Shown here in pieces: positions 25,804-34,904 of a stretch of 64,000 nt of DNA (its first letter is position 1; the number at the start of each line of letters is the position of its first letter). Made by a program: the position numbers and the translations under genes. The notes below the pieces were generated by a model. That model saw only the letters and a list, made by a program, of their open reading frames with translations. It was not told where the DNA came from and ran no database searches. Source of the stretch: an uncultured Parvularculaceae bacterium (GTDB lineage Bacteria; Pseudomonadota; Alphaproteobacteria; Caulobacterales; Parvularculaceae); assembly GCA_913055785.1 (NCBI GenBank), contig CAJXLJ010000003.1, positions 83,536-147,535 on the forward strand, written 5' to 3'.

Positions 25804-27444
25804 ATGACCGCTTTGCAAATCAAGGATTTCACCGCTGAAGACGCCGCCAACGCCAAGTCCTGGCCCTTCCAGGAGGCGAGGAACCTGATCAAGCGGCTTG
25901 AGCGGGTGAAGAAGGACGGTCTTGTCGTGTTCGAGACCGGGTACGGTCCCTCGGGGCTGCCGCATATCGGCACCTTTCAGGAGGTCGCGCGCACGACAAT
26001 GGTGCGCCGCGCCTTCGAATTGTTGACCGGGCGGGAGACAAAGCTCATCTCCTTTTCGGACGACATGGACGGCCTTCGGAAAGTGCCGGACAATGTTCCG
26101 AACAAGGAATTGCTTGAGCGTTATCTCCAGATGCCGCTCACCAGGGTGCCGGACCCGTTTGGCGGCGAGGACGGCGAAGCGAAATACGAAAGCTTCGCTC
26201 ATCATAACAATGCGCGGCTGAGGGCGTTTCTCGACAAGTTCGGGTTCGACTACGAGTTCCGGTCCGCGACCGAGGAATATGCGTCCGGCCGCTTCGACGC
26301 GATGCTGATGCGCATGCTCGAAAAATACGATGACGTGATGAACGTCATTCTGCCGACCATTGGCGATGAACGTAAGCAGACCTATTCGCCTTTTTTGCCG
26401 ATTTCACCGTCGACCGGGCGCGTCCTTTACGTGCCGATGCTCGAGCGCGATGCGAAAGAAGGAACTGTCGTTTTCGAAGACGAGAACGGCGAAAAAGTGA
26501 AAACCGCAGTCACCGGCGGCGCGGTCAAGCTGCAGTGGAAGGCCGACTGGGCCGGGCGCTGGTTCGCCCTCGGCGTTGACTATGAGATGGCCGGCGAGGA
26601 TCTCACCGAGTCGACCAAGCTGTCTTCGCGGATCGTGCGCGCTCTTGGCGGTGAACCGCCTGAGGGCTTCAACTTCCAGCTTTTCCTTGACCAACACGGC
26701 AAGAAGATATCGAAGTCCAAAGGCAATGGGATTTCCATTGAAGAATGGCTGACCTACGCCTCACCGGAAAGCCTCGCCCTGTATGGATTCCAAGCCCCTA
26801 AAAAAGCCAAGAAACTCTATTTCGACATCATCCCGAAAACGGCGGACGAATACTGGACCTTTGTTGAAAAATACAAGGAACAGGAAGGCGCGCAGGCGCT
26901 TGATAACCCGGCCTGGCACATCCACGAGGGCAAACCGCCGGCCGATACGCCGCCAGTGAGTTTCGCGATGCTGCTTAACCTCGTCAGCGCGTCAGGCTCC
27001 GCCGATCCGGAGCTTTTGCGCGGTTTCGTGAAGAAATACCGCCCTGAGGCAGGAGCGGCGGCGCTCGCTGCAACCGACGCGATGATCGGTTTCGCCGGGC
27101 GCTATTTCGACGACTTCATCAAGCCCCATAAGGAATTTCGCAGCCCCGATGGTCGCGAGCGCGCGGCGCTCGCAATGCTTTCGGCGCGCCTCCAGGAACT
27201 AGGCGAGGGCAAGACCGAAGACGAATACCAGACTGCGGTGTTCGATGCCGGCAAGGCCCAAGACTATGAGAATATCCGCGACTGGTTCAAAGGGCTTTAT
27301 GAAACGGTGTTCGGTCAATCCGACGGACCGCGCATGGGCGCCTTCACGCGCATCTTCGGAGCGGGCGAAACTGCGAAACTGATCGACGCGGCGCTGGCGC
27401 GTAAGCGCCCGCCCGCAAAGTCGCTGCACCCGAAGAAATTCTAA
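25804..27444 (+). CDS. lysK: Lysyl-tRNA synthetase, class I
   Basis: Charges tRNA-Lys. 546 residues. It is the class I form (LysRS-I), found in archaea and typical of alphaproteobacteria among bacteria. The Rossmann catalytic motifs are present: the HIGH-like HIGT with His at residue 54 (GPSGLPHIGT) and KISKS at residues 301-305. A helical anticodon-binding C terminus follows. ATG at 25804 is chosen; a TTG nine codons upstream lacks support. Supports an alphaproteobacterial origin of the window. Confidence 0.95.
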   Translation: MTALQIKDFTAEDAANAKSWPFQEARNLIKRLERVKKDGLVVFETGYGPSGLPHIGTFQEVARTTMVRRAFELLTGRETKLISFSDDMDGLRKVPDNVPNKELLERYLQMPLTRVPDPFGGEDGEAKYESFAHHNNARLRAFLDKFGFDYEFRSATEEYASGRFDAMLMRMLEKYDDVMNVILPTIGDERKQTYSPFLPISPSTGRVLYVPMLERDAKEGTVVFEDENGEKVKTAVTGGAVKLQWKADWAGRWFALGVDYEMAGEDLTESTKLSSRIVRALGGEPPEGFNFQLFLDQHGKKISKSKGNGISIEEWLTYASPESLALYGFQAPKKAKKLYFDIIPKTADEYWTFVEKYKEQEGAQALDNPAWHIHEGKPPADTPPVSFAMLLNLVSASGSADPELLRGFVKKYRPEAGAAALAATDAMIGFAGRYFDDFIKPHKEFRSPDGRERAALAMLSARLQELGEGKTEDEYQTAVFDAGKAQDYENIRDWFKGLYETVFGQSDGPRMGAFTRIFGAGETAKLIDAALARKRPPAKSLHPKKF

Positions 27445-27533
27445 TGGCTGAGGGGGAAGGCCGCTGCAACTTGCGCCGACTGTTGGCGGGGGAAGCCGGC
27501 GGCATGTCTTGCCGCGGAAGGCTTGTTGCGCTT

Positions 27534-29123
27534 TCAGTGTTCGTTCTCACGGCCAAGCCCGTCCAGCAAAGGCTGTAGCAATCGCGCTTCTGGCCGCCAG
27601 CGGCCGATCGATTTGCGGTTCATGCTTTGCCGGACTTGTCCGGCGCTGGCCGTATTGACGAATTTGGATTTTTCGAAAGCCAGACAGGAATCATCCCAGC
27701 TTAACCCGCAGTGAGCAAGCAGCCGCTCGGTTTGTCCGCGTTGGTCAGCTACCAGCTCTTCATAATTGACGCGTAGCAAAACGCCTTCAGGTAGAACTTG
27801 TCGCCAGTGCGCCATGAGGTCCTTGTAGATTCTGTAGTAGCCGCCAAGGTCGCGCAGATCGTAGGAAAAGGCTTGCTGGTCACCGCCGAACTTTGTCGAG
27901 AAACAAGAAAGGCAGGTGTCGACAGGATTGCGGACGACATGAATAAACTTGGCATTCGGAAACGCAAGATGAATTAGTCCGACTAAGCCGACATTGCCGA
28001 GCATCTTGTCTGTAGTGCGTTTGTCATTCCCGGCAATGGGCGAATTAGCGCGAACATAATCTTGAGCGAGCGCCTCGAGCTTGTCGACGGTTATCGCAGG
28101 CTCATTGATGAAATTCGGCATAATAGCCCCGACAGCGTCCGGGAAAGCGGTGTTTTCGCCAGTGCTTTCCACATCCGGATGTCTCGCAACGATCTGCTCG
28201 GTGAGGGTCGTGCCGGACCGCGGCATGCCAAGAACAAAAATCGGCCTGGCTGCGGTATCGCACTTGCCGGCCCAGTGTTTTAACATATCGGCTGTGAATA
28301 AGGATTTTAGCCGATCCATTTCGTGTTTGGCGTTGTTTTCGTTGTAGACTAGGCGGGAGCGCACGAGACGGTTTGCGGTTAAGAGTTCGTCAAACCGCCG
28401 GTTGTGTTCGCCGATGTCTCCGTAGGCTTTGGCAAGCGCGAAGCGGAGCGCGATAATTTGATCGAGGGGCAAACTCGCCTCATCGCGGTGTAAAGATTCC
28501 AGCGCCAGTAGGTCGGGATCGTCAGGCGTGTATGTTTTCATGAGCGATAGAACCCGGTGGTTCATGCAATTTTTTGGCTCGATGGCGATAGCGCGCCGGA
28601 TAGCTGCTTGTGCTTCGTTCGGTTGGCCGGAGTAGAAGTGAATATAAGCCAGAAGGTAGAAGGCCGGCGCCATTTCCGGCTTTTGTGTCGTTACTTCTAT
28701 TAAAAGGTCGCGCGCGCGATCAGCTGCTTGAAGCGCGGTCAGCAACTGAAAAAGGCGATAGAGTATATTCGGTTGCGCGGGGTTGATCTCGATGGAGCGT
28801 TGAAAATGGTCTGCGGCGCGCGCCTTATCCCGAAGGGATTGGTAAGCTGCGCCTAGCTCACGTTCAGTTTCCGCTGACTGTGGGTTTTTTGAAACCGCCT
28901 CTTCGAGAATTAAACAGGCTTCCTGGGGCCGGCCTTGTTGGCTCAGCAGAACGCCAAGCTGATGAAGCGCCGGGAAACTGCGTTCGACGCCCAACGCCTT
29001 GCGATACATGGCTTCCGCTTCTGGGAACCGGCGCTGGCGATGGAGGGCGAGCGCATCATCAAAGAACGCTTTCCCGTTATTCGAGGGTGTGGAAGGGGGG
29101 GCTAACTCCATGTGCGTTACCAT
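27534..29123 (-). CDS. TPR-sulfotransferase fusion protein (copy 1)
   Basis: 529 residues, probably cytosolic. An N-terminal array of about five TPR-like repeats (residues about 15-190) is followed by a sulfotransferase domain that would use PAPS. The 5'-phosphosulfate loop reads IFVLGMPRSGTTLTEQI near residue 300, and the 3'-phosphate motif HVVRNPVDTCLSCFS follows. The TPR part would bind a protein or glycan partner; the substrate cannot be inferred. ATG 29123 has AGGA about six bases upstream; a TTG five codons earlier is possible. Base composition appears lower in GC than the neighbouring genes. Confidence 0.85.
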   Translation of the reverse strand: MVTHMELAPPSTPSNNGKAFFDDALALHRQRRFPEAEAMYRKALGVERSFPALHQLGVLLSQQGRPQEACLILEEAVSKNPQSAETERELGAAYQSLRDKARAADHFQRSIEINPAQPNILYRLFQLLTALQAADRARDLLIEVTTQKPEMAPAFYLLAYIHFYSGQPNEAQAAIRRAIAIEPKNCMNHRVLSLMKTYTPDDPDLLALESLHRDEASLPLDQIIALRFALAKAYGDIGEHNRRFDELLTANRLVRSRLVYNENNAKHEMDRLKSLFTADMLKHWAGKCDTAARPIFVLGMPRSGTTLTEQIVARHPDVESTGENTAFPDAVGAIMPNFINEPAITVDKLEALAQDYVRANSPIAGNDKRTTDKMLGNVGLVGLIHLAFPNAKFIHVVRNPVDTCLSCFSTKFGGDQQAFSYDLRDLGGYYRIYKDLMAHWRQVLPEGVLLRVNYEELVADQRGQTERLLAHCGLSWDDSCLAFEKSKFVNTASAGQVRQSMNRKSIGRWRPEARLLQPLLDGLGRENEH

Positions 29124-29496
29124 CTCGTCCTGTGACAACGGGCGCCGTTCGGGCTTGCGAGTATTAGGGCGAAAGCGTGTTGGCGGCGGCCGTGTCGGGC
29201 TCGTCTAGGTGGGGATCGTTTTGCGGTTTTGCGATACATAAAGGAACCTTGACGGCGGCTAAATGAGAATTTTGGCACTCGTCAGGTTAGACCGCTAAAC
29301 TGAGCCGGCCCTCAAAACGAATCACACAAATATTCCAACGCCGTAGCAGAAAACAACAAACGCCGCGCACGCGTCGCTTTTGCGCAATTTTTTTTCCTGA
29401 AAATTTGTAACCATTCATCAGTCGTTTACTCGCAACAACGTCGTAACCGAACAGCGTCCTGATCAATCGCCTGTTCGCATCTGCGCACGATTGCGG
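29124..29496. other. AT-richer intergenic stretch, nothing recognised
   Basis: About 370 bp between the TPR-sulfotransferase start and the candidate transcript described next. It is noticeably AT-rich from about 29330 (long A- and T-runs near 29390-29410) and carries the minus-strand gene's promoter by position, but no clear hexamers were assigned and no gene is credible. Confidence 0.4.
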
Positions 29497-29880
29497 TATG
29501 ATATAACAACGTCTCGCCGGACAGGCGAAACGAAATATTAGGAGCCCATCATTAACCTTGTTGTCGAGCGCTGCGTATGGGCGCCCGGAACGGGGATTCG
29601 AAAGGACTCTTCGGGATGGGAACGAAACGCGCAGGAAAGGTCGACATTCAAGTAGCGGGCTTCAGTCATGGCGTATCAAGTTCACGAAGAAGCGAGCGGC
29701 TGGCGGCGGCGCCGGAATTGCTTCGTTAAGACTTGCTTCGTTCCGGACGGTGCTTACATCCAAGATGAGGCGTTGAAGGAGACTGAGGCGGCTGCAATGA
29801 AGGGATGCGCCTTTAACGGCGAGAATGAATTTGGCGAAGGCGAACGGGGCGCTGGGTCATCAATGACCAGCGCTTTTTTT
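29497..29880 (+). ncRNA. Candidate transcript upstream of prkA, possibly non-coding
   Basis: A TATGAT -10-like hexamer (29497-29502) precedes a run of about 370 bp ending in a strong terminator (29849-29880), while the prkA start lies 60 bp farther. Local hairpins occur near 29595-29620. Two small frames exist on plus, ATG 29616 (37 codons) with AAAGGA nine bases upstream and ATG 29668 running through the terminator; neither resembles a known protein. So a small RNA, a leader or a very small protein gene is possible. No match to tmRNA, 6S or RNase P RNA signatures was seen. Confidence 0.35.
29849..29880 (+). terminator. Terminator upstream of prkA
   Basis: GCGCTG-G-GTCAT pairs with ATGACCAGCGC with one bulged G (29849-29860 with 29863-29873), then seven T. 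It ends whatever transcript runs through 29500-29850. Confidence 0.85.
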
Positions 29881-29939
29881 GTCTCAATCAACGGCAGGCG
29901 CGCCGAAGTAGGCGGCGGTGAAAAAGCGAGCGTGCGATC

Positions 29940-31889
29940 ATGACAGAAGACAATCTCGACGTTTTTGACGTCTTTTCCGAAGGCTATACGCGGGTCAAGC
30001 AGGAGGCGATGTCGCTGCGCGATTATCTGCTCGCGGCGCGCGACGATGCGATGCTCTACGCTACGCCTGCAGAACGCATGATTGCGGCGATCGGCGAACC
30101 GGAGATGATCGACACCTCGAAAGACCCGCGCCTGTCCCGGATTTTCTTCAATCGCACAATCCGCCGGTACAAGGCCTTCGACGGTTTTTACGGTATGGAA
30201 GACACGATTGAGCGTATCGTTTCGTTCTTTCGCCACGCCGCCCAAGGGCTCGAGGAAAAGCGCCAGATCCTTTACCTCCTCGGCCCTGTCGGCGGCGGCA
30301 AGTCGTCTCTCGCGGAACGTCTAAAGGATCTGATGGAAGAACATCCCATCTATGTCCTCAAGGCTGGAGACGAAATCTCGCCTGTCTTCGAAAGCCCGCT
30401 TGGTCTCTTCCAGTCTGAGCAGCTCAAGGAGCTTCTTCAGGAAAAATACAATATCGACAAGCGTCGCCTGACGGGCCTGATGAGCCCCTGGGCCGTCAAA
30501 CGCCTCGACGAATTCGGCGGCGATATTTCAAAATTCGAAGTGGTGCGCCTTTACCCGTCGAAACTGCGCCAGATCGCCATCGCCAAGACCGAACCGGGCG
30601 ATGAAAACAATCAGGACATCTCGGCGCTGGTCGGCAAGGTCGACATCCGCAAGCTCGAGCATTTCAGCCAGGACGACACCGACGCCTATTCTTATTCGGG
30701 CGGGCTCTGCCGCGCGAACCAGGGGCTTTTGGAGTTCGTTGAAATGTTCAAGGCGCCGATCAAGGTGCTGCACCCGCTCCTGACCGCCACTCAGGAGCAG
30801 AACTATGTGGGCACCGAAGCGCTCGGGCCTATACCGTTCACCGGGGTCATTCTCGCGCACTCGAACGAAAGCGAGTGGCATCAGTTCCGCAACAACAAGA
30901 ACAACGAGGCGTTCCTCGACCGCATCAACGTCATCAAGGTGCCGTATTCGCTGCGGGTGACGGAAGAGCGCCAGATCTATGAAAAGTTGTTGGCGAATTC
31001 CGAACTCTCGGCGGCGCCTTGCGCGCCGGAGACGCTCGGCCTGCTTGCCCGCTTCTCGGTGCTGACCCGTCTGCGCGAGCATGAAAACTCCAACCTCTAT
31101 TCGAAGCTACGGATCTATGACGGCGAAAAGCTGAAGGACACTGATCCCAAGGCGAAATCCCATCAGGAGTATCGCGACGCCGCCGGCATGGATGAGGGTA
31201 TGGACGGCATCTCGACGCGCTTCGCCTACAAGGTGCTGTCGGAAACCTTCAACTTCGACACTGACGAGGTTGCGGCCGATCCGGTCCATCTCATGTATGT
31301 GCTTGAAAACTCGATCAAGCGCGAGCAATACCCGGAAGAAACCGAGAAGAAGTATCTCGATTTCATCAAGTCGGAGCTTTCACAGCGTTACGCCGAGTTC
31401 ATCGGCAAGGAGATCCAGAAGGCCTATCTCGAAAGCTATGGCGAATACGGCCAGAACCTCTTTGACCGGTACATCTCGTATGCGGACGCCTGGATCGAGG
31501 ATCAGGACTTTAAAGATCCCGACACTGGCCAGCTTCTCGACCGCGCCACGCTCGACGCGGAGCTTTCGAAAATCGAAAAACCGGCGGGCATCGCGAACCC
31601 GAAGGACTTCCGCAACGAGGTCGTCAAGTTCGCCCTGCGCGCCCGGGCCAACAATGAAGGCAAGAACCCGGCCTGGACGTCCTATGAGAAGCTTCGGAAC
31701 GTCATTGAAAAGCGCATGTTCAGTCAGGTCGAAGACTTGCTTCCTGTCATCTCGTTTGACTCGAAGAAAGACAGCGAAACTGCTGACAAGCACGACAACT
31801 TCGTCGCTCGCATGACTGAGCGGGGCTATACGCCCCGTCAGGTCCGCCGGCTGGTGGAATGGTATATGCGGGTTAACAAGGCAGGGTAG
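29940..31889 (+). CDS. prkA: PrkA-family serine protein kinase
   Basis: 649 residues, full length. PrkA/YeaG has an AAA+-like ATPase followed by a kinase-like region and acts in stress and starvation responses; in E. coli YeaG and YeaH work together under nitrogen stress. The Walker A motif LLGPVGGGKSSLAERL lies near residues 115-130. TATQEQNYVGTE and VPYSLRVTEERQIYEK are family landmarks. It heads the conserved trio prkA, DUF444, spoVR. The terminator upstream isolates it from the earlier transcript. The C-terminal LVEWYMRVNKAG fits the family end. Confidence 0.95.
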   Translation: MTEDNLDVFDVFSEGYTRVKQEAMSLRDYLLAARDDAMLYATPAERMIAAIGEPEMIDTSKDPRLSRIFFNRTIRRYKAFDGFYGMEDTIERIVSFFRHAAQGLEEKRQILYLLGPVGGGKSSLAERLKDLMEEHPIYVLKAGDEISPVFESPLGLFQSEQLKELLQEKYNIDKRRLTGLMSPWAVKRLDEFGGDISKFEVVRLYPSKLRQIAIAKTEPGDENNQDISALVGKVDIRKLEHFSQDDTDAYSYSGGLCRANQGLLEFVEMFKAPIKVLHPLLTATQEQNYVGTEALGPIPFTGVILAHSNESEWHQFRNNKNNEAFLDRINVIKVPYSLRVTEERQIYEKLLANSELSAAPCAPETLGLLARFSVLTRLREHENSNLYSKLRIYDGEKLKDTDPKAKSHQEYRDAAGMDEGMDGISTRFAYKVLSETFNFDTDEVAADPVHLMYVLENSIKREQYPEETEKKYLDFIKSELSQRYAEFIGKEIQKAYLESYGEYGQNLFDRYISYADAWIEDQDFKDPDTGQLLDRATLDAELSKIEKPAGIANPKDFRNEVVKFALRARANNEGKNPAWTSYEKLRNVIEKRMFSQVEDLLPVISFDSKKDSETADKHDNFVARMTERGYTPRQVRRLVEWYMRVNKAG

Positions 31890-31895
31890 GTGACG

Positions 31896-31961
31896 GGTTG
31901 TAGGTAGTAGGGTGTAGGTTGTCTCGAAATCCCTACGACCTGCAAACTACAGCCTGCAAAC
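31896..31961. repeat. Imperfect inverted, GTAGG-rich intergenic repeat
   Basis: Two arms (31896-31922 and 31931-31961) are imperfect reverse complements, each made of degenerate GTAGG-type units (GGTTGTAGG..., ...CCTACGACCTGC). It fills nearly the whole 76-bp gap between prkA and the DUF444 gene and leaves no clear Shine-Dalgarno before the latter. It resembles dispersed extragenic palindromes. Confidence 0.55.
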
Positions 31962-31965
31962 GCAC

Positions 31966-33288
31966 ATGAACGCTTCTCATTTCATCGACCGGCGCAAGAA
32001 CCCGAAGGGCAAATCGCTCGGCAACCGGCAGCGTTTCCTCAAACGCGCCCGCGCCCAGATCAAGGAAGCGGTCAACAAGTCGCTCCGCGAACGGTCGCTG
32101 AAAGAGATCGACAAGGGCGAGAAAATCTCGATCCCTGCGAAATCGACCGCGGAGCCGCGTTTCCGGCACGATCCTGAAACCGGCGAGCGTGAAGTCGTCC
32201 ATCCCGGCAACAAGGAGTTCGGTCAGGGCGACAAGATCAAGAAACCGCCCAAGGGTGCCGGCAAGGGGCAAGGCAAGAAAGCCTCGACCGAGGGCGATTC
32301 CGAAGACTCCTTCCAGTTCACGCTCACCCAGGATGAGTTTCTCGACATCTTCTTTGAAGACCTCGAACTCCCCAATCTCGTCAAGCGGTCGTTGAAAGAG
32401 ATCAAGGCGACCGCGTGGAAGCGCGCCGGCATTACCGCCGCAGGCTCGCCGACCAACATGAATCTGATCCGCACCATGCGCAACGCCCATGGCCGGCGCC
32501 TCGCCTTGAAGCGTCCGTCGACGCGGGAAATGAACGCGCTCAAGGAGCGTCTCTTCCAGCTCGAGCGGATCGCCCAGCCCGGCGAGGAAGAAGTCGCCGA
32601 GAAAAAAAGCATACTTGCAAAGCTGGAGGAGATGGAAGCGCGCCGCCGCTGGGCACCGTTCATCGACCCGCTTGACGTACGCTACAACGCTTATGAGCCG
32701 ACGCCGGTCGAAACGACTGCGGCGGTGATGTTCTGCCTGATGGACGTTTCCGGCTCCATGGGCGAACGCGAGAAGGACCTCGCCAAGCGCTTTTACATGC
32801 TGCTCTATCTATTCCTGAAGCGGCGTTACGAACGCGTGGAAGTCGTTTTCATTCGCCACACCCATCACGCCGAGGAAGTCGACGAGGAAACCTTCTTCTA
32901 TTCGCGCCAGTCCGGCGGCACGGTGGTCTCGACCGCGCTTGAAAAGATGCTGGAAGTTCAAAAAGAGCGCTTCCCGGCCCATGAATGGAACATCTATGTG
33001 GCGCAGGCGTCCGACGGGTTCACGCAGTCGGGCGACGCCAAGCAGTGCGTCCAGCTCCTGCAGGATGCGGTGATGCCGGTCTCGCAGTACTACGCCTATA
33101 TCGAGATCCTCGACGAGCGTGAACTGGAAGTCTTTTCATCGGAGGATTCCGGCGCCGAGCTCTGGCGCGCCTACCGCACTTTCGCGCCCGCCTGGCCGAA
33201 TTTCGCCCAGACCCGCATCGCGCGCCCGCAAGATATCTTCCCGGTCTTCCGCGAGCTCTTCTCCAAGAGCAAAAGGGAGGCGGCGTGA
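31966..33288 (+). CDS. yeaH: DUF444 / YeaH-YhbH family protein
   Basis: 440 residues. A very basic N terminus (HFIDRRKNPKGKSLGNRQRF) and a Lys/Gly-rich linker (KIKKPPKGAGKGQGKK) precede a von Willebrand factor A-like domain from about residue 240 with CLMDVSGSMG (metal-site DxSxS). It acts with PrkA and SpoVR in stress responses; the biochemical role is unclear. In E. coli it is called yeaH. Start ATG 31966 follows a repeat with no Shine-Dalgarno visible, so initiation may depend on coupling with prkA or on mRNA structure. Its last bases overlap the spoVR start. Confidence 0.92.
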   Translation: MNASHFIDRRKNPKGKSLGNRQRFLKRARAQIKEAVNKSLRERSLKEIDKGEKISIPAKSTAEPRFRHDPETGEREVVHPGNKEFGQGDKIKKPPKGAGKGQGKKASTEGDSEDSFQFTLTQDEFLDIFFEDLELPNLVKRSLKEIKATAWKRAGITAAGSPTNMNLIRTMRNAHGRRLALKRPSTREMNALKERLFQLERIAQPGEEEVAEKKSILAKLEEMEARRRWAPFIDPLDVRYNAYEPTPVETTAAVMFCLMDVSGSMGEREKDLAKRFYMLLYLFLKRRYERVEVVFIRHTHHAEEVDEETFFYSRQSGGTVVSTALEKMLEVQKERFPAHEWNIYVAQASDGFTQSGDAKQCVQLLQDAVMPVSQYYAYIEILDERELEVFSSEDSGAELWRAYRTFAPAWPNFAQTRIARPQDIFPVFRELFSKSKREAA

Positions 33289-34793
33289 TGAGCGAGCTTG
33301 CTGCGAAACCCGACCTCCTGTTCTCCGGCGCCGACTGGGACTTCGAGACGCTGCAGAGAACGCTCGACGCGATCGAGGAGATCGCTCTCAACGATCTCAA
33401 ACTCGACGTCTACCCGAACCAGATCGAGATCATTTCCTCCGAGCAGATGCTGGATGCTTACTCCAGCCACGGCATGCCGCTGATGTACAAACACTGGTCG
33501 TTCGGGAAGCATTTCGCTCGCGACCAGATGATGTACCAGAAGGGTTATACCGGTCTCGCTTATGAGATCGTGATCAACTCAGATCCCTGCATCGCCTACC
33601 TCATGGAAGAAAACACCATGACCATGCAGGCGCTGGTAATGGCGCACGCCTCCTTCGGGCATAATCATTTCTTCAAGAACAATTACCTCTTCCGTCAGTG
33701 GACGGACGCCGAAGGCATTCTCTCCTATCTCGACTTCGCCAAAAAATACATCGCCAAATGCGAAGACGAATACGGGTTTGAGGAAGTCGAAGCGATCCTC
33801 GACGCCGCCCATGCGCTGATGGATCAGGGCGTTTTCCGCTATAATCGTCCGCCGCGCCTTTCCGAAGCTGACCGCATGGCGAAGCTCGCCCGCCGCGCCG
33901 AGCATGAGGAGATGACCTTCAACGATATCTGGCGGACGCTGCCGAATACCGAAGAAGACGAAGAAGAAAAGGAAGTTCGCCAGCAGGAAGTCCGGTTCAT
34001 CAAGCTGCCTGAAGAAAACCTTCTTTATTTCATCGAAAAAGCCTCGCCGATCCTGCGCCCGTGGCAGCGCGAGCTGGTGCGCATCGTTCGCCACATCGCG
34101 CAGTATTTCTATCCCCAGAAGCAGACAAAGGTGATGAACGAAGGCTGCGCAACCTTCGTCCATCACTACATCATGAACGAGCTTTACAACCAGGGCCGCA
34201 TCGGCGAAGGCACGATCATGGAGTTTCTCCATTCGCACTCTTCTGTCGTCTTTCAGCCCGACTTCGACGATCCGCGCTATTCAGGGATCAATCCTTACGC
34301 GCTCGGTTTCGCCATGATGGAAGACATCCGCCGCATCTGCGAGCGCCCGGGCGATGAAGATCGCGAATTGTTCCCCGATATCGCCGGCCTCTCTCAAAAG
34401 GGGGGCGACTGGCGTGACGTTCTAAAGGACGCCTGGGCGAATTTCCGGGATGAAAGTTTTATTCTGCAGTACCTTTCGCCGAAAGTGACCCGCGACTTCC
34501 ATCTCTTCGCCATCGCCGACGACGCGAAGGAAGCGCATGTGGAGGTTTCCGCAATCCATGACGAGCGCGGCTTCCGGCGCGTCCGCGAACGCCTCGCCGC
34601 GATGTACGATCTCGGCATGCATGATCCGAATATTCAGGTTGTCGCCGCCGATCTTGAGGGCGACCGGACCCTGCATCTGCGTCACGAGGTCCATAACGGC
34701 CGCGCCCTGAGCGAGAAGACCAAGGACGCCGTCCTCACGCATATCGAAACCCTGTGGGGTCACGAAGTCGATCTTCAGGAAAAACCCGCCTGA
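33288..34793 (+). CDS. spoVR: SpoVR/YcgB family protein
   Basis: 501 residues from ATG 33288, which shares one base with the previous stop (TGATG), and GGGAGG lies eight bases before it. SpoVR proteins act in spore cortex formation in Bacillus and as YcgB with PrkA and YeaH in Gram-negatives; the mechanism is unknown. Landmarks: HWSFGKHFARDQM, MAHASFGHNHFFKNN, and EGCATFVHHYIMN with several His. A GTG one codon earlier is also possible. Third gene of the prkA-DUF444-spoVR operon. Confidence 0.95.
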   Translation: MSELAAKPDLLFSGADWDFETLQRTLDAIEEIALNDLKLDVYPNQIEIISSEQMLDAYSSHGMPLMYKHWSFGKHFARDQMMYQKGYTGLAYEIVINSDPCIAYLMEENTMTMQALVMAHASFGHNHFFKNNYLFRQWTDAEGILSYLDFAKKYIAKCEDEYGFEEVEAILDAAHALMDQGVFRYNRPPRLSEADRMAKLARRAEHEEMTFNDIWRTLPNTEEDEEEKEVRQQEVRFIKLPEENLLYFIEKASPILRPWQRELVRIVRHIAQYFYPQKQTKVMNEGCATFVHHYIMNELYNQGRIGEGTIMEFLHSHSSVVFQPDFDDPRYSGINPYALGFAMMEDIRRICERPGDEDRELFPDIAGLSQKGGDWRDVLKDAWANFRDESFILQYLSPKVTRDFHLFAIADDAKEAHVEVSAIHDERGFRRVRERLAAMYDLGMHDPNIQVVAADLEGDRTLHLRHEVHNGRALSEKTKDAVLTHIETLWGHEVDLQEKPA

Positions 34794-34904
34794 GGCCTGA
34801 CGGCTGACGCGCGCATGGGTTGCGCTGCTGTTAACCGTTTATGAGCATGTTCCCCAATACAAAAAGAAAACCGTTTCTTGAAAGTCTTAACGGCGGGGAA
34901 AGGC

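Noticed and set aside
29668..29943. 91-codon frame running through the terminator before prkA
   Set aside because: It crosses a strong terminator and lacks a ribosome site; kept only as a note under the candidate transcript.
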